A stretch of 64,000 nt of DNA from Undaria pinnatifida (taxonomy: Eukaryota; Sar; Phaeophyceae; Laminariales; Alariaceae). The notes below the pieces were generated by a model. It was not told the DNA's origin. It did no database searches and saw only the letters and a list, made by a program, of their open reading frames with translations. This document shows, piece by piece, positions 61,301 to 64,000 of the stretch. Positions within the stretch are counted from its first letter, which is position 1, and every line of letters begins with the position of its first letter. Made by a program: the position numbers and the translations under genes. Where the stretch lies: positions 11,568,120-11,632,119 of the forward strand of contig JABAKD010000002.1 of the NCBI GenBank assembly GCA_012845835.1, read 5' to 3'.

Positions 61301-64000
61301 TTGTGCAGAATATGTATATGTAGAGCACAGGTCCAACCCAGGGAACATGTGCTAGATCATGCAGATCGCGCGGCTCCCACCCGGCAAGATGAGCTAGACC
61401 ATACAGACCTTCACTGAAAGATCTAGATCATCAAGTGGGAATCGATTATCTGTCGGACGTTTGGAAGATTACCAAATACACATTTCACGCAGGATCTCCA
61501 TGGTTAAGCGCTTCAAACTTCCTTTTTGGGATGGGGAAACTGTTTTGATCTGCTTACCATGTTTTTTTGCAAGTCTGTCGTTTTGCTCTATTAATACGCA
61601 CATTTTTCCCACCGCCGCAATTCTGCTGTTATCCTCTTACACGCACTTCGCTTGCCACTCAATCGGGGGCGCAGGCGTTGTTGGGGGAATGGTGTGCGTT
61701 GTTCAACGAGTGCCGGGCGGTGCCGGCAGAAGTCGGAAAGACAGGGCTAAGCGCCCCCAATCGCCAAACGGGGCAACGGGCACAGGAAGAGGTCCGGGAC
61801 AGCGGTCCCAAGTCTTTGCTGGATGATGTGGAACAAGACGCTTTCCTCCCTGGGTGAGAACTGCAGCCGACATATAGCCTAGGGAGCCGCGTCCTTGAGG
61901 TCGCCATGTCCCCGGTATATAAACTAATCGTACTTGCTTGAACTGAAGCTAAACCACTTGCGTTTCTTCGTCGCCCACTTCTCGCCTTTCCTCTTATTGC
62001 TACGCTACAACAGTACTTTAAGTTAAGCAAACTCAACAGTCACTTTGGTTTATCGATTTATGCGTTTTGACACGTCGCATGGAATGCCCTTATACACAAA
62101 CAGGAGCAACAGGGAGTCTGCGGCAGTAACTAAGGCCAAGACAGGCCCGGGCGGGACAGCTGCGATCGGCCACAATGAACATCGGGGTGCACAGCCTCGC
62201 GAGTCACTAGTGATTGAGGACTACTACAGTGTATCCGTAGAGCCACCGGACGCTCAAATGCCACCGCCGTCGCTTCTTGTGGAAGCGCTGGACGCCGATT
62301 CTCCCAAAGGATCCGATGACGTCGACATTGCACCATCTGGGCAAGACTCGTCTTTCATTTCGGAAGGCGAGGGACCCGCTCAGTGGTTGTCAGCGCCGAG
62401 CTTGGGCTTGATTCATGGACAAAATCTCGCTATGGAGTCGGCGGACGAGACTTCAGAGTCCGAGGGTGAGTTGAGACAGCCGGAGCAATTGAGCTAACGG
62501 CGCAGATTATGCCATTTTTCACTTCATGTTGGTGCCAGGACTGCTTTACCTTGTCCGAGCTGATCATGGTAGCTTTTGTCTCTTCAATGTGCTACGGTCA
62601 GATTGTAGCGAGCACACCGTTGTACTGTAATACTTGTATTCGTATCCATCGCAAGGAGATGTTTCATTAAATCTGCATCTTTTTCACAGTTTTTTCACGG
62701 CGTCTGGAAGGACTTTCACATGCAAATCAAGCACCCTGAACTCTGTTTTCAAATCCTTTTTTCGTGCTTATACTGTTGATACTGTCCATTCTCTAGATGA
62801 AGCAGAAAAGGCTCACGGCGGTGCGGCTCTGAGTGCAGGCCCAGTGCAGCCAAGCGTTACCCGACGAAACAATTTCGGTTTCAGCCTGCCGGCTCCGATC
62901 GAGATTGAATTGAAGGATCGGCACGACGCCGAAATCGCAGACACGAAGGAGTCCGGGAAGACGGAGGAGTCAAACGTTGCAGAACCATCATCCCCATCGA
63001 TGGTAAGGGACGACACGAGATCAGACGGAGACGAGTCTACAGGCCAGGAACAAGAGTGTTCCCCGCAAGAGGGCAGCCTGTCTCCACGACTAAGCGCGAG
63101 CGATCTGGGGCATTCCACGCCAAGCGCATCGGTGGAACCTGCTCAAGGCATCCAGCTGGGTATAGATGCACCGCTAGAACCGGAGATGCTGGTTCGCCGA
63201 GACTCTCTGCCTTTTGACGAACGGGAGGGTGCTCCTGCAATGGCCGAACGTGTCGTAGCTAGGGGATCTCCGCAAGCAGTACATGCTGGAGAATCGGCCA
63301 AGTTCAACGGTCCCGCAAAGATCGGGCCTGCGCAAGGCGAACAAGAGGCTCGTTGGCTAGGGTTGGACCGCGAGACCTCAAGTGATGGCAGCGGGGTAGT
63401 GGATGCTGGAACATCGTCCCATCAGCGTGAGGAGTTTCGCGTGTATCCACACTACATTCCTATTCCGACTACCGCCGAAGCTACCTCTCTACCCTTCTTG
63501 TCCGGCGATCCACTTGTAGCCTTGGGGCATGGCCCCGGGACTAACGCGGGCGAAGAGGACGGAGAAGCAGAGGCTGAGGGCCTCGGACACAAATTGCAGT
63601 TTCAGCTTGCGATTCACGATCTCTCCATTTGCTGGCGACTTTTCAAGGGACGAGATTGGACTGAAAAGCTTGCAACTGGCGACGATCGGACCTCCCACCA
63701 GGGAAGCGGCGAGGGTCGAAGTCGTACGGGAGTGGTGACAAGGGGCTCGTCCTCCCGTGCTCACGCTGAAGGCAAAACCGCTCGCTTGCACAGGAGGCGC
63801 GACGACGCCGACACGCACTGCGTCTCCACGGCTCAAGGCGGGCTCAAGCCCAGAAAAACGGAGCTCCTTGATGCTCTCCTGGAGAATTACCAAGATGAGC
63901 AAGGAGGTCACGGTGAGGTAAAGGCAGGGCGTCGATCCTTACGCCAGCCCAAGGTCAAGCTCTTGAAAGAAGCTGGCTCGACTAGGTCGGTCAAGCGGAC
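49385..64000 (+). CDS. ATG2: Autophagy-related protein 2, ATG2 (both ends missing)
   Basis: ATG2 bridges ER and growing autophagosome and moves lipids through a chorein-type groove. Exons: 49385-50098, 50494-50904, 52482-53755, 54209-54803, 55233-55369, 55692-55895, 56279-56426, 56664-56846, 57497-57637, 61675-61853, 62104-62465, 62797 to the edge. All phases agree, giving about 1850 residues. The first exon codes chorein-like sequence (AGRIELTDLKINVQALAGLL), then WIEQITSKVKVVVNSLTVRI, as in ATG2. Further family marks: LNLYDVTLR, VFNGVVDYMP, IGVLRVSSNM, VVIRDIGLHMSNRVMDY, VELWMGIVHVYSCQDS, and IHDLSICWRLFKGRDW (the ATG2 CAD-type GGRDF site). The first ~50 residues and the C-terminal ATG domain lie outside the identified exons. 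Ser/Gly/Pro-rich linkers in the second, third and last exons make it longer than animal ATG2 up to this point. Intron 56847-57496 starts with GC. Confidence 0.88.
57638..61674 (+). other. 4-kb ATG2 intron with repeats
   Basis: The largest intron of the gene as modelled, joining two phase-0 exon borders. It contains the dispersed repeat at 59740-59850 and AT-rich stretches (58240-58700). I looked for further ATG2-like exons and found none with matching phase and signals; a short one could be missed. Confidence 0.5.
59740..59850 (+). repeat. Dispersed repeat with intact 19-codon frame
   Basis: The block gtagcttgcaaacatgagta opens MSINPKFVELTADVFGILL, ending in TAA (59772-59831). It matches the copy at 15042-15101 at most residues, with many silent changes, and the two frame-broken copies at 45.3-45.7 kb. 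Confidence 0.6.

Overview
The window looks like nuclear DNA from an intron-dense eukaryote, most likely a stramenopile and probably a brown alga. This is an inference, not a database match. The grounds are small exons with GT-AG and a few GC-AG introns, introns of hundreds to thousands of bases, many minisatellites, interstitial TTAGGG/CCCTAA tracts, and a dispersed repeat with a short conserved reading frame of a kind I associate with brown-algal gene predictions. I see no bacterial operons, rRNA or CRISPR arrays.

Layout. (1) 1-14918 is a head-to-tail array of a unit of about 5-6 kb: a left-truncated copy, a full 5991-bp copy and a right-truncated copy, nearly identical by eye. Each carries an unrecognised multi-exon reading frame on the minus strand, a tRNA-derived (SINE-like) insert and, in the two more complete copies, an interstitial telomeric tract. 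(2) 14919-18266 is repeat-rich with no gene I can support. (3) 18267-27772 (+) is a TENA-HAD fusion gene, the orthologue type of plant TH2 (thiamin monophosphate phosphatase). Its first intron holds an antisense tyrosine-recombinase fragment; another intron and the 3' flank hold decayed copies of its own exons. (4) 28972-42988 (-) is a 19-exon gene for a TPR protein of about 987 aa. Its second half matches the layout of the mitochondrial import receptor TOM70; its first half is unrecognised. It converges with the TH2-like gene. Several of its introns carry minisatellites that touch exon borders. (5) 42989-49384 is a repeat-rich intergenic region. (6) 49385 to the right edge (+) is most of an ATG2 gene, the autophagy lipid-transfer protein; its first exon was not found and its 3' end lies outside the window.

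The three recognisable genes do housekeeping work (thiamin salvage, mitochondrial protein import or TPR chaperone docking, autophagy) and nothing suggests they form one system. The unusual material is the recent 6-kb tandem array and its unknown gene, the splice-site-anchored minisatellites in the TOM70-like gene, and the serial terminal-exon copies behind the TH2-like gene. Exon models were built by hand from splice signals, reading phase and remembered family similarity. All 19 exons of the TPR gene and the 12 exons of ATG2 join in phase.
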